NCBI RefSeq assembly: GCF_000165425.1
Contig: NW_001799533.1
Coordinates: forward strand, 65,127-129,126
Direction of reading: 5' to 3'
Source: Paramecium tetraurelia
Taxonomy: Eukaryota > Ciliophora > Oligohymenophorea > Peniculida > Parameciidae
DNA length: 64,000 nt
Shown here: in pieces, positions 11,818 to 22,781 of the stretch
Layout: every line of letters begins with the position of its first letter
Position numbering within the stretch: the stretch's first letter is position 1
Notes under the pieces: generated by a model
Told to the model about the DNA's origin: nothing
Database searches by the model: none
The model's input: the letters and a program-made list of their open reading frames with translations, nothing else
Translations under genes and position numbers: made by a program

Positions 11818-12657
11818 ATGGACGATTCACAGTTAGATTTGGGAGCTTTAGAAGACATTGATCCAAGTTTAGAAGGAGGATTTAAAATACAATTTGATAG
11901 GGAAATTCACATAGAAACAAGGTAGATTTTGAAGGAATCATAATAATTTAGGGTTCAGGATGCGAATACAGGTCCATAAGAGATTGGAACATTAGAATTG
12001 GTGAGAGTGAAGATTTTAGTTTAAGTTAGTTGTGTTATAATTAAATTTAGGGAGAATAACAAGCATTCGAGAATTTGAAAATTGAGTTAACAAGTGAAAC
12101 AGATTTGTTTTTCAATTACATTACAATGTATAATTTAATTTGAGCATAGCATAAATAAGGACAATTATAAAAGAATAAGGGAGGAATAAAAACTAACCAT
12201 TGAATATCCTCAATTTTTATAAATGTTGATCAAGTTATTAAACTCATGTCACAAAGAGCCTAATCAGTACAAATTTAAATTGATTCAGTTTCTTCTGCGT
12301 GTTCTTTATGCAATAGGATGGAGGGGCAAGACTTGATTTTATTGAGAATTTAGAATACAAATTTATGGAAATGCTGTCATTAGAATTCAGCTCAGCTTCT
12401 GAAGAGACAATTAGATAAAATGTTTCATTTAGATATAATTTAATGAAGGCTAAGTTGCAATTTGTTTAGAATAGGTATAGAGAAACACAATGTTATTTAG
12501 ATTGAATGACATAGCCTCTTTGATAAAATTGAAGAATCCTTCCTTATTAGTGTAAATCAATAAGGCATCAGCTGGTGTCAGTTAAAATCAAAGTACTTAA
12601 AATGCTAGCAAATACTTGGGATAATCAAAAAAGAACAATACATCAAAATTTGTTTGA
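11818..12657 (+). CDS. SAS-6-like centriole/basal-body protein
   Basis: 247 residues after four introns (12025-12050, 12128-12149, 12267-12288, 12475-12500). It matches the N-terminal head domain of SAS-6: LKIELTSETDLFFNY, then GARLDFIENLEYKFMEMLSLEF, SEETIRQNVSFRYN and KLKNPSLLVQ. In SAS-6 this head forms the nine-fold cartwheel hub of centrioles. The long coiled-coil that follows in SAS-6 is absent; only about 45 polar residues remain. The length fits the SAS6-like (SAS6L) group of protists, known from cilium-associated and apical structures. Splicing was fixed by requiring these conserved blocks to be continuous. The gene is convergent with the NOSIP gene, with 12 bp between stops. Confidence 0.85.
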
Positions 12658-12669
12658 TTTAGCTAATAT

Positions 12670-13628
12670 TCATATTAACATCACAGGATTAAATATTTTA
12701 ACTTCAACTTAATTATGACTAGCGAATCCAGAATGGGCTTCTTGTAATTAGATGATGTCTTTCTTTTCAAAGTCTTTATTACAAACCATACACTTTTTGT
12801 CTGGTAGACAAATACTAGAGATACAACTCATACACATGACATGTCCACAATGTTTGCTCATTCCAATTTTTTAATATTTCAACGTTTTATTGCATGCATA
12901 ACAAAAAACTTCCTTGGTTTCACCATTATTATCGTTCAATTTAGCGGGATACAATTTTTTAAGTTTGATTTCGTGATCTCTATTGGCAGGACATCTGCAA
13001 ATATTTTTAGGCTATTCTAATTTTTCTTCCTATTATTCAGGTTGAGACTCAGGAACCCAGAAGTTTTTGCAAGTCAAATCCTTCTTCGACATTGTAAGCA
13101 TTTCCTTTCCTTTGAGTTGCATTTTCTCTAAGACTTTCTTTTTTTACTCTGCCTCCAAATTGATATAACTAAATTAATCAAAATTTCATTATTACCCTTA
13201 CAATTTTTCTTCTACCTTAGATTTGAATTATCTTCTTTCAATGACATCATTTTAATAGTCTAACTTTTCAAAATTTTATTCTTTTTCTTTTTGTTATGCT
13301 TCATCTTATTATTGCTATTTGTGCTCTTATTATTATTTCTTTTGATTGTAAGCCGCAATTAGTTTCTCATTCTCTTATTTTTGTTTCACCTTGTTTCATA
13401 TGGAGAATAGCATACCATATTTTAGATGATGCATTCTCTACAAAATAAGTGTCCCTTTTCACAAGTCAAAGGTTCAATGACTCTACTTATACATAGATAA
13501 CAAAAATCAAATGGTCTTTATGAATCTGAGCCAACACGAGAGTTTTAAGTGCCGAAATCTTTAACCATTTTCCTTTCCGCATATGTAAATACTGGGTTGG
13601 CTGTATTGTTTTTGGAATGTCTTGACAT
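12670..13628 (-). CDS. NOSIP-family E3 ligase homologue
   Basis: 301 residues, two introns (13169-13195 and 13390-13415). The start MSRHSKNNTANPVFTYAERK is the hallmark NOSIP N-terminus, followed by a split U-box (CYLCISRVIEPLTCEKGHLFCRECI). A long Gln/Lys coiled-coil lies between. The C-terminal RING-like part (CYACNKTLKY, KHCGHVMCMSCI, CMVCNK) ends in DIIQLQEAHSGFASHNQVEVK, which matches the family's DII.L...GTGFA signature. NOSIP proteins act as ubiquitin ligases and associate with splicing complexes. The zinc ligands look intact. Only 32 bp separate its start from the stop of the next minus-strand gene. Confidence 0.88.
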
Positions 13629-13660
13629 TATATTAAATTATTATTTTATATGTGTAATTT

Positions 13661-14433
13661 TCATACTTTATTGAATAAATTTAATTTGAATTCTGGTGTT
13701 CTGCTCAAATGACTGATCAAATCTCTTTGTCTTATAGCTTCTCTTTGTTCAGGTGTTAATCCATTGAATTCAAAAGTGATTCCCTGTTCGGCCTTATTTC
13801 CAATCTACAAATTGCCATGAGCTGTATTGTAATAAATCCAACCTACACTATTATGATATTCCTTACCAATTAGTCCTCCCAACAAAGCTCCTGGTCCATA
13901 TCTTCTGATGCTGAAAAATGCTGCCAATGCTGCTCCATAAGCTGCATGACCATAAATATATCTACTAAGTGTATGTTCATGACCTCTTGAACAAACAAGT
14001 TAATAAAACCAGAAAAAGTAAGTAACTCCAAAGAAAGCACCAAGAGCTCCATGTCTAGATGCTTATCGAAGGGCAATGAAAGCTGGACCTGTGAATCCAT
14101 TTTTGCTTCCAAATACTCTTCCCTTATTGATTGCCAATGCATTCACTGATAATTGCTTGAATTAGTAGGTAGCTCCGAATAATATTGCAGTAAGAGCTCC
14201 TTTGTAAGCATACTTAGCACATGTGCTAACGATATATGATGTATAATTATATACAGAACTTCCCAATGATGCTCCTAAAACATGTCACGAGTAGCCCACC
14301 ATCTTCTCCACCAAGGTTGAGATCCTTTTACATAAATTGAATGAACATCGTTCTATTAAGGTCTTCCAGTGATTGCATATTGACTCTTATCTTCGTGGTT
14401 CTAATTCTAAAGTGGATTAGTGCCGAATCCCAT
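13661..14433 (-). CDS. Tim17/22/23-like mitochondrial membrane protein
   Basis: The N-terminal frame (MGFGTNPLQNQN...QPWWRRWWATR) and the rest (ASLGSSVYNYTSY, GALTAILFGATYQF, GALGAFFGVTYFF, YGAALAAFFSIRRYG, GALLGGLIGKEYHNS) are in different frames. They join cleanly if 14275-14288 (14 nt, GTGACATGTTTTAG) is removed, giving 252 residues. Four Gly/Ala-rich hydrophobic spans of this type occur in Tim17/Tim22/Tim23 translocase subunits and in complex-I subunit NDUFA11 (B14.7), so it probably sits in the inner mitochondrial membrane. Which member it is remains open. The exact nature of the junction (ultra-short intron, frameshift or sequencing error) is discussed as a finding. Confidence 0.6.
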
Positions 14434-14463
14434 ATTTTAGATTAATAAATATTTATGTTCATT

Positions 14464-16062
14464 TCAAATTGTATAAGATAGTACATAGACTGCAAAAACA
14501 AAGACAATTAATATGATATTAGAAACTTTAAAAAAATTATACATAAAGTGCCATTCAATTTTGGCGTTCTTGTTTCCACCTATCAAAATATTATTCAAAA
14601 TAAAGTTCGGATTAGTCTTAATTTTCTAATTCACATTTTTATATTTGATCATGTATCCTAAAGAATTCGGATATGTACTTCTACTCTGTCCCATAAAGTT
14701 AGCGTACTAAAATCGATTAATTTGGTTACAATTGATAAATATAGTATCTAATGATCCGAGAATTTCCCATTTCAATTTAGTTTAGGTTCTTTGAAGATTC
14801 AATGTAGTTGCAAATATCTCCAGTGTTCCCATTTCAACCAATCTCATAGTATCCTACTGCTTTATTTCTTTCGTGACATTTGAAAACGCCCAAGCAATTT
14901 CCGTTTGGACTTCAGGAACCGCTGACTAAAACATTGTGAACATTGTTTTCATGATATCATTGTTGTCTAACACTTTCTTTATCTAATAATAGTTGCCAGC
15001 AGTGATATTAGAAATGCACTAACAAATCTAATGGTTACACTCATAATCAATACCTCCCTGTTTAGACTCTTTAGTTGAGTACTCTTCATAAGGTGAGCAA
15101 AGACATCCAGAATATTAAGATTTAACACGTAATCTTTTTAGGTATCAGATCCTCTCAGAATATTCCCTATAATTCTCACGCAGGGAAATATTATTGGATT
15201 ACCTTAATTGGATCTAAGTAATGTTATAAGTTTTGGAACCATTCCTGTATTGATAAACTCCTATTGTGGATCCAATCCATTATTATTATTGCTTATGTAA
15301 TGCAATGCCCAACAAACATCAGTCAGAGTGTCATTACTATCAAATTGGTCAATAATGTTCGAGAAATATTTGATCAATTGTTTTTTATATTTCTAAATAT
15401 TAAGTTAATAGAATTACTTCAATGGGCGGATTGGGATTTCCTCTGCATAAATTACTAATAGTCCAGGAGCATATCTTTATTAAGGACTTATTATTTCTTA
15501 GTTAAAGCTATTCACTTATTTCTATACATCTTTATAATCCTCCCTGTCCTATTATTTAGCTTCGATATTCTTCAACGTCTGCTGCTATATTCCCTAAGGC
15601 CCAGCAGACTTATTCTATAATGGATAAATGTTTAGAATCTAAATGCTTTAATATAGTTGGTATGCCACCATATTTTACAACGACTTGTGTTTGCTGAGTT
15701 GTTCCACTTACAATGTTTGTTAAAATCCAAATGGCTTCAAATATGAAAAGTTAATTGGAATTCTAATCAAGTATTTATATCAATGTTGGAACCAAATTGT
15801 TCATGATTATAGATTATGAAATATCTATTGGATTATGATCAACGCTAATTAATTTCCTTATGGCAAGGATTCCGTAATGTTACTTGACAATATCATCTGA
15901 TTAAATCATCTCTGTGTACACATCTATCAACTGTGGATTAACTTTTTTTTCATCTATTTCCTCATATTACTAGAGTATCCTCTGTTTAACCTCCTCCAAA
16001 ATGTATTTAGGTAAAATCGATTCATAATTCATTTTTGTGTCATAATATTACTTAGAATCCAT
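14464..16062 (-). CDS. Importin-alpha-like armadillo protein with C-terminal membrane anchor
   Basis: 515 residues, two introns (15028-15053, 15393-15417). Armadillo motifs typical of importin-alpha are clear: YGGIPTILKHL, EQVCWALGNIAAD, WTISNLCRGNP, DVCWALHYISNN, CISNITAGNYYQIKKVL and EIAWAFSNVTK. The frame does not stop after the repeats. It runs on for about 80 residues (YANFMGQSRSTYPNSLGYM...) and ends with a hydrophobic run (VSNIILIVFVFAVYVLSYTI) directly before TGA. No basic importin-beta-binding segment is seen at the N-terminus. The ATG of MGQSRSTYP could start a separate 76-residue gene, but no stop separates the two parts. It would act as a membrane-tethered adaptor rather than a shuttling carrier. 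Confidence 0.75.
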
Positions 16063-16203
16063 ATTAATAAATATACTAATGATTTGCGATTGGAAATTTC
16101 ACTAATTAAAAAAGAAACTCATCCTATTTAATTAATTAAATTGTTGTCATGCATATATGTTATTATTTATACGAGGAAAATTAAAACATAATATTTCATT
16201 CCT

Positions 16204-16764
16204 TCAATTTTGATCAGACTCATCATCACTATGGAATTATTGCTCATATTGCAGCTTTTGTTTATCAATCACTTATCCTTACTTTAACTTCTCTTTATTT
16301 TACTTTTTCCCTGATTATTAATCCCCCTCTTGAATTTCTGAATTTTAATGTATTCCATTCAGAGATGACCCTGAATTCATTTACAGCCTTTCATTTATTT
16401 ATTTTTCCGAAAATCCCATCTGGGATAAACTATCCACTACCAACAACACTTCTTATTTTTGAAAAGTCTATGACTAATTTCTTTTTCCGGCTTTTTGCTA
16501 TTAACCTGATGTTTGATCCTTTTGCAAAAAGACTTTAAAAGCAATATCGATATTTGCTTGTAATTTCTTTTACAGGGGCTTAAATAACATTAATACGATT
16601 ACTTGTTCTTCAATTAGCTTTTCCAATACCATTTTTAAGGAATTGTACATTCTAAAATAATCTATTTGTTTAATCTCGTGAATATTAACATCTTTGATGT
16701 CAAAAGGGAAATCATCATTTTTGGGTTTCTACACCAAGAGAGGACGAGTTTACTTTCTGCTCAT
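16204..16764 (-). CDS. Hypothetical Gln/Lys-rich protein
   Basis: 186 residues, no introns, starting MSRKQTRPLLVQKPKNDDF. Residues about 30-75 form a helix (YFRMYNSLKMVLEKLIEE); the C-terminal half is Gln-, Lys- and Ser-rich and probably disordered, ending HSDDESDQN. No domain recognised. Heavy TAA/TAG use in the C-terminal half supports real coding. Confidence 0.6.
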
Positions 16765-17356
16765 TTTTTATTTTAAAATAATATTAATTGATAATATTTA
16801 TTTAATCAATATCAATAAATTCTGTTTAATACATTAAATTATATCATCAAATAATGATTCATTTAATTTACCTAAAATTATACTGCATCTAAATATTCAA
16901 GATAAAAGATCTATATATTTAGTTCATTTCGTTTCTCCATTTATAGTTGAATCCGCAACTTAAAAAAGGTTATGATATTCCACCATTGAAAATAACATTT
17001 GTTATAGGATAAACTCCCTAATCCAATTATTTTTAATTTTCTAACCGTGGAATAACCTCATGATTCAGAAATAAAAATTTATATATAGAAATATGCGTTT
17101 GATTTAGAAAATTGTTATAAATATAATAATTTAGAGTATTTTACACAATTAATAGTCTATATAAAATAAGTCTTATTAAATATGTAGACTTAATTATTAA
17201 ATAAGCAGAAAATTAGAATCAAATTACAAATTATCATTCTTTTATAAGAAATATAATGATAAAAGGTAGAAAGATAATTATTTTATCCTTTTTATAATTT
17301 CTAACAATTTTATGATTTATATTTTAATGAATTCACTTTTATCATTTCTGATCCAA
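16765..17356. other. AT-rich intergenic region
   Basis: About 590 bp between two minus-strand genes. No coding-like frame, repeat or RNA gene seen; it must hold the promoter of the gene at 16204-16764 and the 3' end of the GTPase gene. Confidence 0.5.
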
Positions 17357-17993
17357 TCAGTCTTATGGAGCTGCTTATTCTTTGATTACTCCTAATTTTA
17401 CTAAAATAGAGGTGGACAAATTCTAAACTGCTTGTGTAATATTACTACCGCTTAATGCAGAGGTTTCTAAGATAAATTAACTTTAAAATACCTATAAAAG
17501 GCATTTCTTTTTCATCAGCGAATTCATATCCTTCTTCGTATTTTACTTCTCTCTTATCTTCATTGTCAGATTTGTTGGCAACCAGCATTTTTACTATTCT
17601 TTTATTTGGATAATTATCAACCACTAATTTAATATTTTCTTAAACTTCAACCTTAAATCCACTTAGAACAATTAGCAAATGACTTCCTATTAGTTACATC
17701 ATAGACTATAAAGACTCCATGAGCACCATTAAGATATTAACTTGTTGTCTCCAAAAATTCCTCAGATCCTGCTGTGTCCAAAATCTAAATATAATCCTTA
17801 AAATTACAGATAACTTCAGCTTTAAACCATTCAATTCTATAAGCCTTTATTGAAAATCCAGACCTGGTGTAGGACTATAATTTTCAATAAAGTCATTATT
17901 GGTGTATCTCGCAAAGATAGCTGATTTACCTACACAAGGGCTTCCAAGGAGTAAGATCTTTAAAACTTAATCTGGTTTGGTTTATGGATCCAT
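17357..17993 (-). CDS. Divergent Rab-like small GTPase
   Basis: 186 residues, three introns of 23, 28 and 25 nt. G-domain motifs appear in order: P-loop GSPCVGKS, switch I PTPGLDF, DTAGSEEF, NKSD and ETSAL. Two departures matter. The switch-II glutamine needed for GTP hydrolysis is Ser (DTAGS, not DTAGQ). The C-terminus (VIKEQAAPQD) has no cysteine for geranylgeranylation. A canonical Rab with both features lies at 32869-33556 for comparison. If translated as read, this GTPase would be soluble and slow or unable to hydrolyse GTP. It follows a Rab rather than a Ras pattern (YNGAHGVFIVYDVT-like helix after switch II). Confidence 0.82.
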
Positions 17994-18868
17994 ATTGTAT
18001 TAATAATATTAGTTTGTAATTTAATTTTATAATAATTTATAGTAGAAAGAATCAGTTACGATTTAAATGCATTACATTTAATATCATTAATATATTAAAA
18101 ATGTAGATAATTAATTTGATTTATTCCTTTCAATCAATTTAATTGATGGATTAAAATATTCATAGACTGACAATTCGATCAAAAATATCATTTACCTTTG
18201 TTTATTAATTGAGCATGATTTCGAAATTCTGGTTGCTAAAAATTAGTTAAATATAGTAATACCATATCTAAATGTCGAATGCATTAGATCAGAGTCATCT
18301 ATGGAATAATTAATTCCTAATATTTTTTTTTAAGTTTTTAGAAAAATTAAGGAAAATAAAATTTTAAATTAGTAGAATTTACAACGTTTAATGAGCATAC
18401 TAAGATTAATTTTGAATACTACAAAATATTCTTAAATTAATATATAATTATTATCATTAAAAGTAGATAAAATAATGATAATAGGGCCTATATTTTATGA
18501 AAGATAAGCTTTACATAAATACTTATGCTAGATTGTTTATATTAAATTATTAAGTTATGAATGAGTGGATACTATCGAAAGAATAATTTAATAAATTGGT
18601 TGAGATTAATATTCATAAAAAGAGATTTTCAGTCACGAATTTTAAAATCATTGCTTTCATTCGAAAGATGGTGTTAATTTTTTTCATCAACTTAATATAA
18701 TTTATATAAATAGATAGATTAGTATCAGTAAAACGAGTGAAATCATTAAGATCATGTGAAACACGGTTCTAATCATCATTATATTTAGGCAGAATATTAT
18801 TTAATAATAAATAACACTTTTTTTATTTCTTATTATGGGATTAAAACAAATATTTAATTTATCAATCA
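17994..18868. other. AT-rich divergent intergenic region
   Basis: About 875 bp between divergent genes (GTPase and PP2C). No frame, repeat or RNA gene recognised; both promoters presumably lie here. Confidence 0.5.
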
Positions 18869-19793
18869 ATGATTAATAGTAAAGTCAAGTCAGAATTTTT
18901 GTAAAAACTAGCTTGCTGTTCAGAATATGCTTATAGAGAAGATACCAACTATCCTATTCGAAATCAAATGGAAGATTGTATTCAATACTCTAAATAAGAT
19001 CAGCCCATTATTATAAAGATAATTGTTTTGAGGATGGCACTACTTGTCTATTTGCAGTTTTTGATGGTCATGGAGGGACTGATGTTGTAGAATACATTAC
19101 TAAAATTCTGCCTGAAGTAGCTTAATTTAAATATAACTAAAGACCTTTCTGAGGGATTTCAAGTAATTTAATACTTTGAAACCGAACGATTATTTTGAAT
19201 TAATATTCAAAAAGGTGGATGATTAATTAAAATTAGTAGGGGCTGCAGAAATAGGTGCCACCTGTTGCTTGACTTTATTAAGAAAGGAGGATAATAAAAG
19301 AAAATGTTATATTGCAAATTTGGGTGATACCAGAGCAGTTATGAATATAGATGGCAAAGCAGTCAGAATGACTGTCGATCACAAAGGAATAGACCCTGAG
19401 GAATAAGTTAGAGTTAAGTAAAGTTTAATGATTTAATTATGCTTTCTAAAGGCGGGAAGGAGGCACAATTGTGAGAGGTAGAGTGATGGGCCAATTAGCA
19501 GTAACCAGAGCATTTGGAGATCTAGATTTAAAAACTGTAGGTGTTTCTGTTAAGCCTGACTTAAAAGTGTAGGAAATTACACCCTAGTGCAAATATTTAA
19601 TCATGGCTTCTGATGGGTTGTGGGACGTTGTTGATGACTAGGTATTAGTTTATCTAACTCTTAATTTCTTTAGAAAGCAATTGACTTAACTAAAGGACTT
19701 AAGAATTCTGATGAAATGACAAAGGAGCTATTGCAGTTTGCTTTGAAAAATGGCTCAAGAGACAACATTAGCATCTTAATTGTAATGTTCTGA
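18869..19793 (+). CDS. PP2C-type protein phosphatase
   Basis: 268 residues, four introns (18978-19003, 19117-19142, 19418-19451, 19642-19673). Motifs of the metal-dependent PPM family occur in order: QMED near residue 35, FAVFDGHGG with the metal-binding Asp, GATCCLTLL, YIANLGDTRAV, REGGTIVRGRVMGQLAVTRAFGD, PQCKYLIMASDGLWDVVDD and NGSRDNISILIV. All acidic metal ligands appear present, so it should be an active Ser/Thr phosphatase. No targeting signal or extra domain is seen. Splicing was set by these motifs; each intron begins GT and ends AG. Confidence 0.92.
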
Positions 19794-20401
19794 TTTATTA
19801 AAACAACAAGTATGAAACTAAACATTATGCAATATAGTATTTTAAGAATCATTTATTAAACTCTCTTAAAAAGTATGAATTTATAAATATTGTAATACTC
19901 TCAATGTATATATCTATATGCATATGCCATAAATAGCATTCTAAATCTAATACTCAATACTTATTATTTTAATTTATTCTACTAAATTATGGCTTATTTA
20001 ATTTGGCATTAATTCAATCTAAATCCTGTTGTTGACAATCAGCGAATTTCTAAGTTTATATTGTTTTACTAATTTTAAAAATCTTATTATTGTTTTATCT
20101 CTACTTAATTTCTAGCAATAAATATCTTATCTTCATACTTATAATTTGTTAGAATAATTTTTAATTAAGGAAAATTAGACTTTGTATTATCATCTAATTA
20201 ATGGAATCCATCAATAATGGAAAGAATTTAAAGTTTTTTCATTTTTTAATATAAACTTATCCCGCAAATGGAGGTACAAGAAACACTTGATAATTTGATA
20301 TTGAATAATAACAATTTTAATTATACATTATATTATTTGAATAGGAGTATTAACGATAAAATATAATTAACAAATATATATTTATATATTCTTACTATGA
20401 A
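19794..20401. other. AT-rich convergent intergenic region
   Basis: About 600 bp between convergent stops (PP2C and the membrane protein). Nothing coding or repeated recognised. Confidence 0.5.
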
Positions 20402-21913
20402 TCACACTTTAAGCAATTATGTAAAATCTGATATGATAATAGCCATTTTTAGATCTTCAAATTTTATTTCTTTTCCTATATTCTTTATTTCTACATAGAG
20501 ATAATAAAATAATTCATTTGAATCCAGTAAAAGTGAGATAAGCCCTGTGATTAAGGAGAAAAAAGGAAAATCTGTTGGAAAATAAAAAAAACAAATCCAA
20601 AAGAGGTAAAAGTTTTCCAAGCAAATGATTGTGTACTGATAGTTTTTAATTTTATTCAGTAAGGCCAAAATTATTGCTAAAGGCAAATAAAGGAATGATA
20701 GTTAAATTTAAGCAAAACATTAAAATAGATAACTGATTCTTTTATATTGTTATGATTTATTCTGTAATTTTAGTTATTGATGTCCATTATTTAATAACAT
20801 TAAAATAACAATTGCAGCATAGACATAAATAAAATAATACACTTTATAACCTAATAGAACATGCAATATTGAATCCTTAAATTGAATAAAAGTTAATATG
20901 TCTAATTCCTGCAAATTTCCTATCAAAATGTTCAAGAATACCATTCCTAATTTAAAACTATTATCCACTAAAGTGTTCAATTTTATCATTGCTTTGATGT
21001 ATTCAAAATAATATTGCACCAAATAAATGATTATGACTAATGAAATTCTTTTGAAAACAAAGATACTTAGGATTTAGAGCAAGAATAGAATTACATAAAT
21101 GTAAATAATTGTTTCGGCTATGGATCTTTCAACATTAAACGACCCCAATTAAATAAAACTATTAGTATATATTTGAAACAAAGTTAAATACAGTATTAAC
21201 TTTTCTAATTAAAATAATTTAGTTTTCATGTTGATTTATTAAGAAGCTCTCATTATTGAAACTAATGCTAGAAATTGCCAATTAGAGATAAGCAGGAATA
21301 CTATTGATGAGACTATGATTTAAACTCTATAAATTTAATCTTATTTAAGTTTGATCAACTGATCGTAATACTTAAATGCAATAAAAATAGCAATAATGTG
21401 ATACTCTTTCATAAAAATTTACAAAGTTTCATAAAAGTCAAATTTCTATTCTCCACAGAAAATATCGCTATAAAAGGTACTGCAACTGCTACCAAGTTAT
21501 AATATATGATCATTATTTCCTTTTATGCACTAATTGCTAAAGCCATCAAATTTGCATTAATGAGCTAGAAATGCCTTATGATAAAAGGAGCGAAACACCA
21601 TAACAAGCAACTCTTCTTCGGTCTATCTTAGGTAATAACCAAATTTTATCTCTTATTATTGAATCTAAGTAAATCCTTCCCGTATTTCAAAGTATTAATG
21701 CTCAATCACACACCCAGATGCTAAAACTAAATACTAGAGTTAGGGATCATCTATTTCTAATAAATTGTGTAAATAATTATAATCATTGAAGCATTAATGA
21801 GGAAATGGCAAATTAATATCATCAAATGAGATTTTTTCTTCTAGTTAATTAAAGATATCTTGATCATTATTCTAATCAAATTATACTAATTTCTAAGGTA
21901 ATTTAATTTCCAT
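20402..21913 (-). CDS. Polytopic membrane protein, unknown function
   Basis: 503 residues with no introns. The first 110 residues are acidic and polar (MEIKLPQKLVQFDQNND). A Cys-containing section follows (HQCKFDGFSNQCI, LGSSCSTFYSDIFCGEQ), then from about residue 200 a series of roughly eight hydrophobic spans (HIIAIFIAFKYY, VIIIYLVQYYFEY, YFIYVYAAIVILMLL, YLPLAIILALL, FYLFWICFFYFP and others). There is no signal peptide. The fold is not recognised; a transporter, channel or multispan receptor are all possible. TAA/TAG codons are spread throughout, supporting one continuous frame. Confidence 0.7.
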
Positions 21914-22781
21914 ACTTATGATAATTTCTATTGTAGTCCCTATATTTCAAAATTTGAAGCCTATATGCTCAATATGTATATATGTAAAATTAAAATAAAT
22001 AACATATATTAAATATTTCATAGAGATTAATAATATTATATCAATCATATGAATTGGATAGATAATATTGATTTTTTAGTTTATTCAGAGGAATTTAGAT
22101 GAAGGCATAAAAATGAGGATAATTCTAAATAGGTATCTTCTTTTTGAGAGAAAAGTTTAAATAACATTATTTAATATTTGATAATGCTGTTTCAGTTCTG
22201 AAATCTGAAATACTAAAGGATATAATAGAGTAATTCTTGTTTATAAATTTAAGATTTTGTCTTACTCTTTGTGTAATTCAGGCTTATGATTTTAAATTTA
22301 ATTAAAGATGATGTTTACTCTTTTTCTAAATTTACTTATAATCCTTTATTGTTTTATCTTATTTGGATAAATTATCAATATTGTCTAAATATTCATGGTT
22401 CTGAATTCAATCTTACAGAAATGTAGAGGTATGAGAATTCTCATCAGATTTTGTATCTAACCGCAAAAGTCTTAACACAATTAAATAAGATTCATTAAAT
22501 TTTTGTTGTTTCATAACTGTCATTACTGCTATAAATATGAAAGAAAAGACATCTATAATATTCAGAATTTCATAGGATAATTATTATTCTCATTGAACCT
22601 TAATATTATTAATATAATTTTGGTAGAAAAATGGCTAGTTTAGAATATTAAAAATCAAAGATTAAACCAAATTAGATATTAATAGGCTCCTTATTCAATC
22701 ACAATTAGATTAAAAATCCTTTTCATTTAAAAAAAAGAGTTGTTCTAAATATCATTTATTTTATTCATTAATATTATTAAG
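21914..22781. other. AT-rich divergent intergenic region
   Basis: About 870 bp between divergent genes. Short frames (for example an ATG near 22060) stop within 20 codons. No feature supported. Confidence 0.5.

Noticed and set aside
12260..12330. A 16-nt intron in the SAS-6-like gene (GTTCTTTATGCAATAG)
   Set aside because: A normal 22-nt intron (12267-12288) gives a better frame and a better match to SAS-6.
14464..14694. A separate 76-residue membrane protein starting MGQSRSTYP
   Set aside because: The same frame continues upstream without a stop into the importin-alpha-like protein, so a single gene is simpler. Kept only as an alternative.
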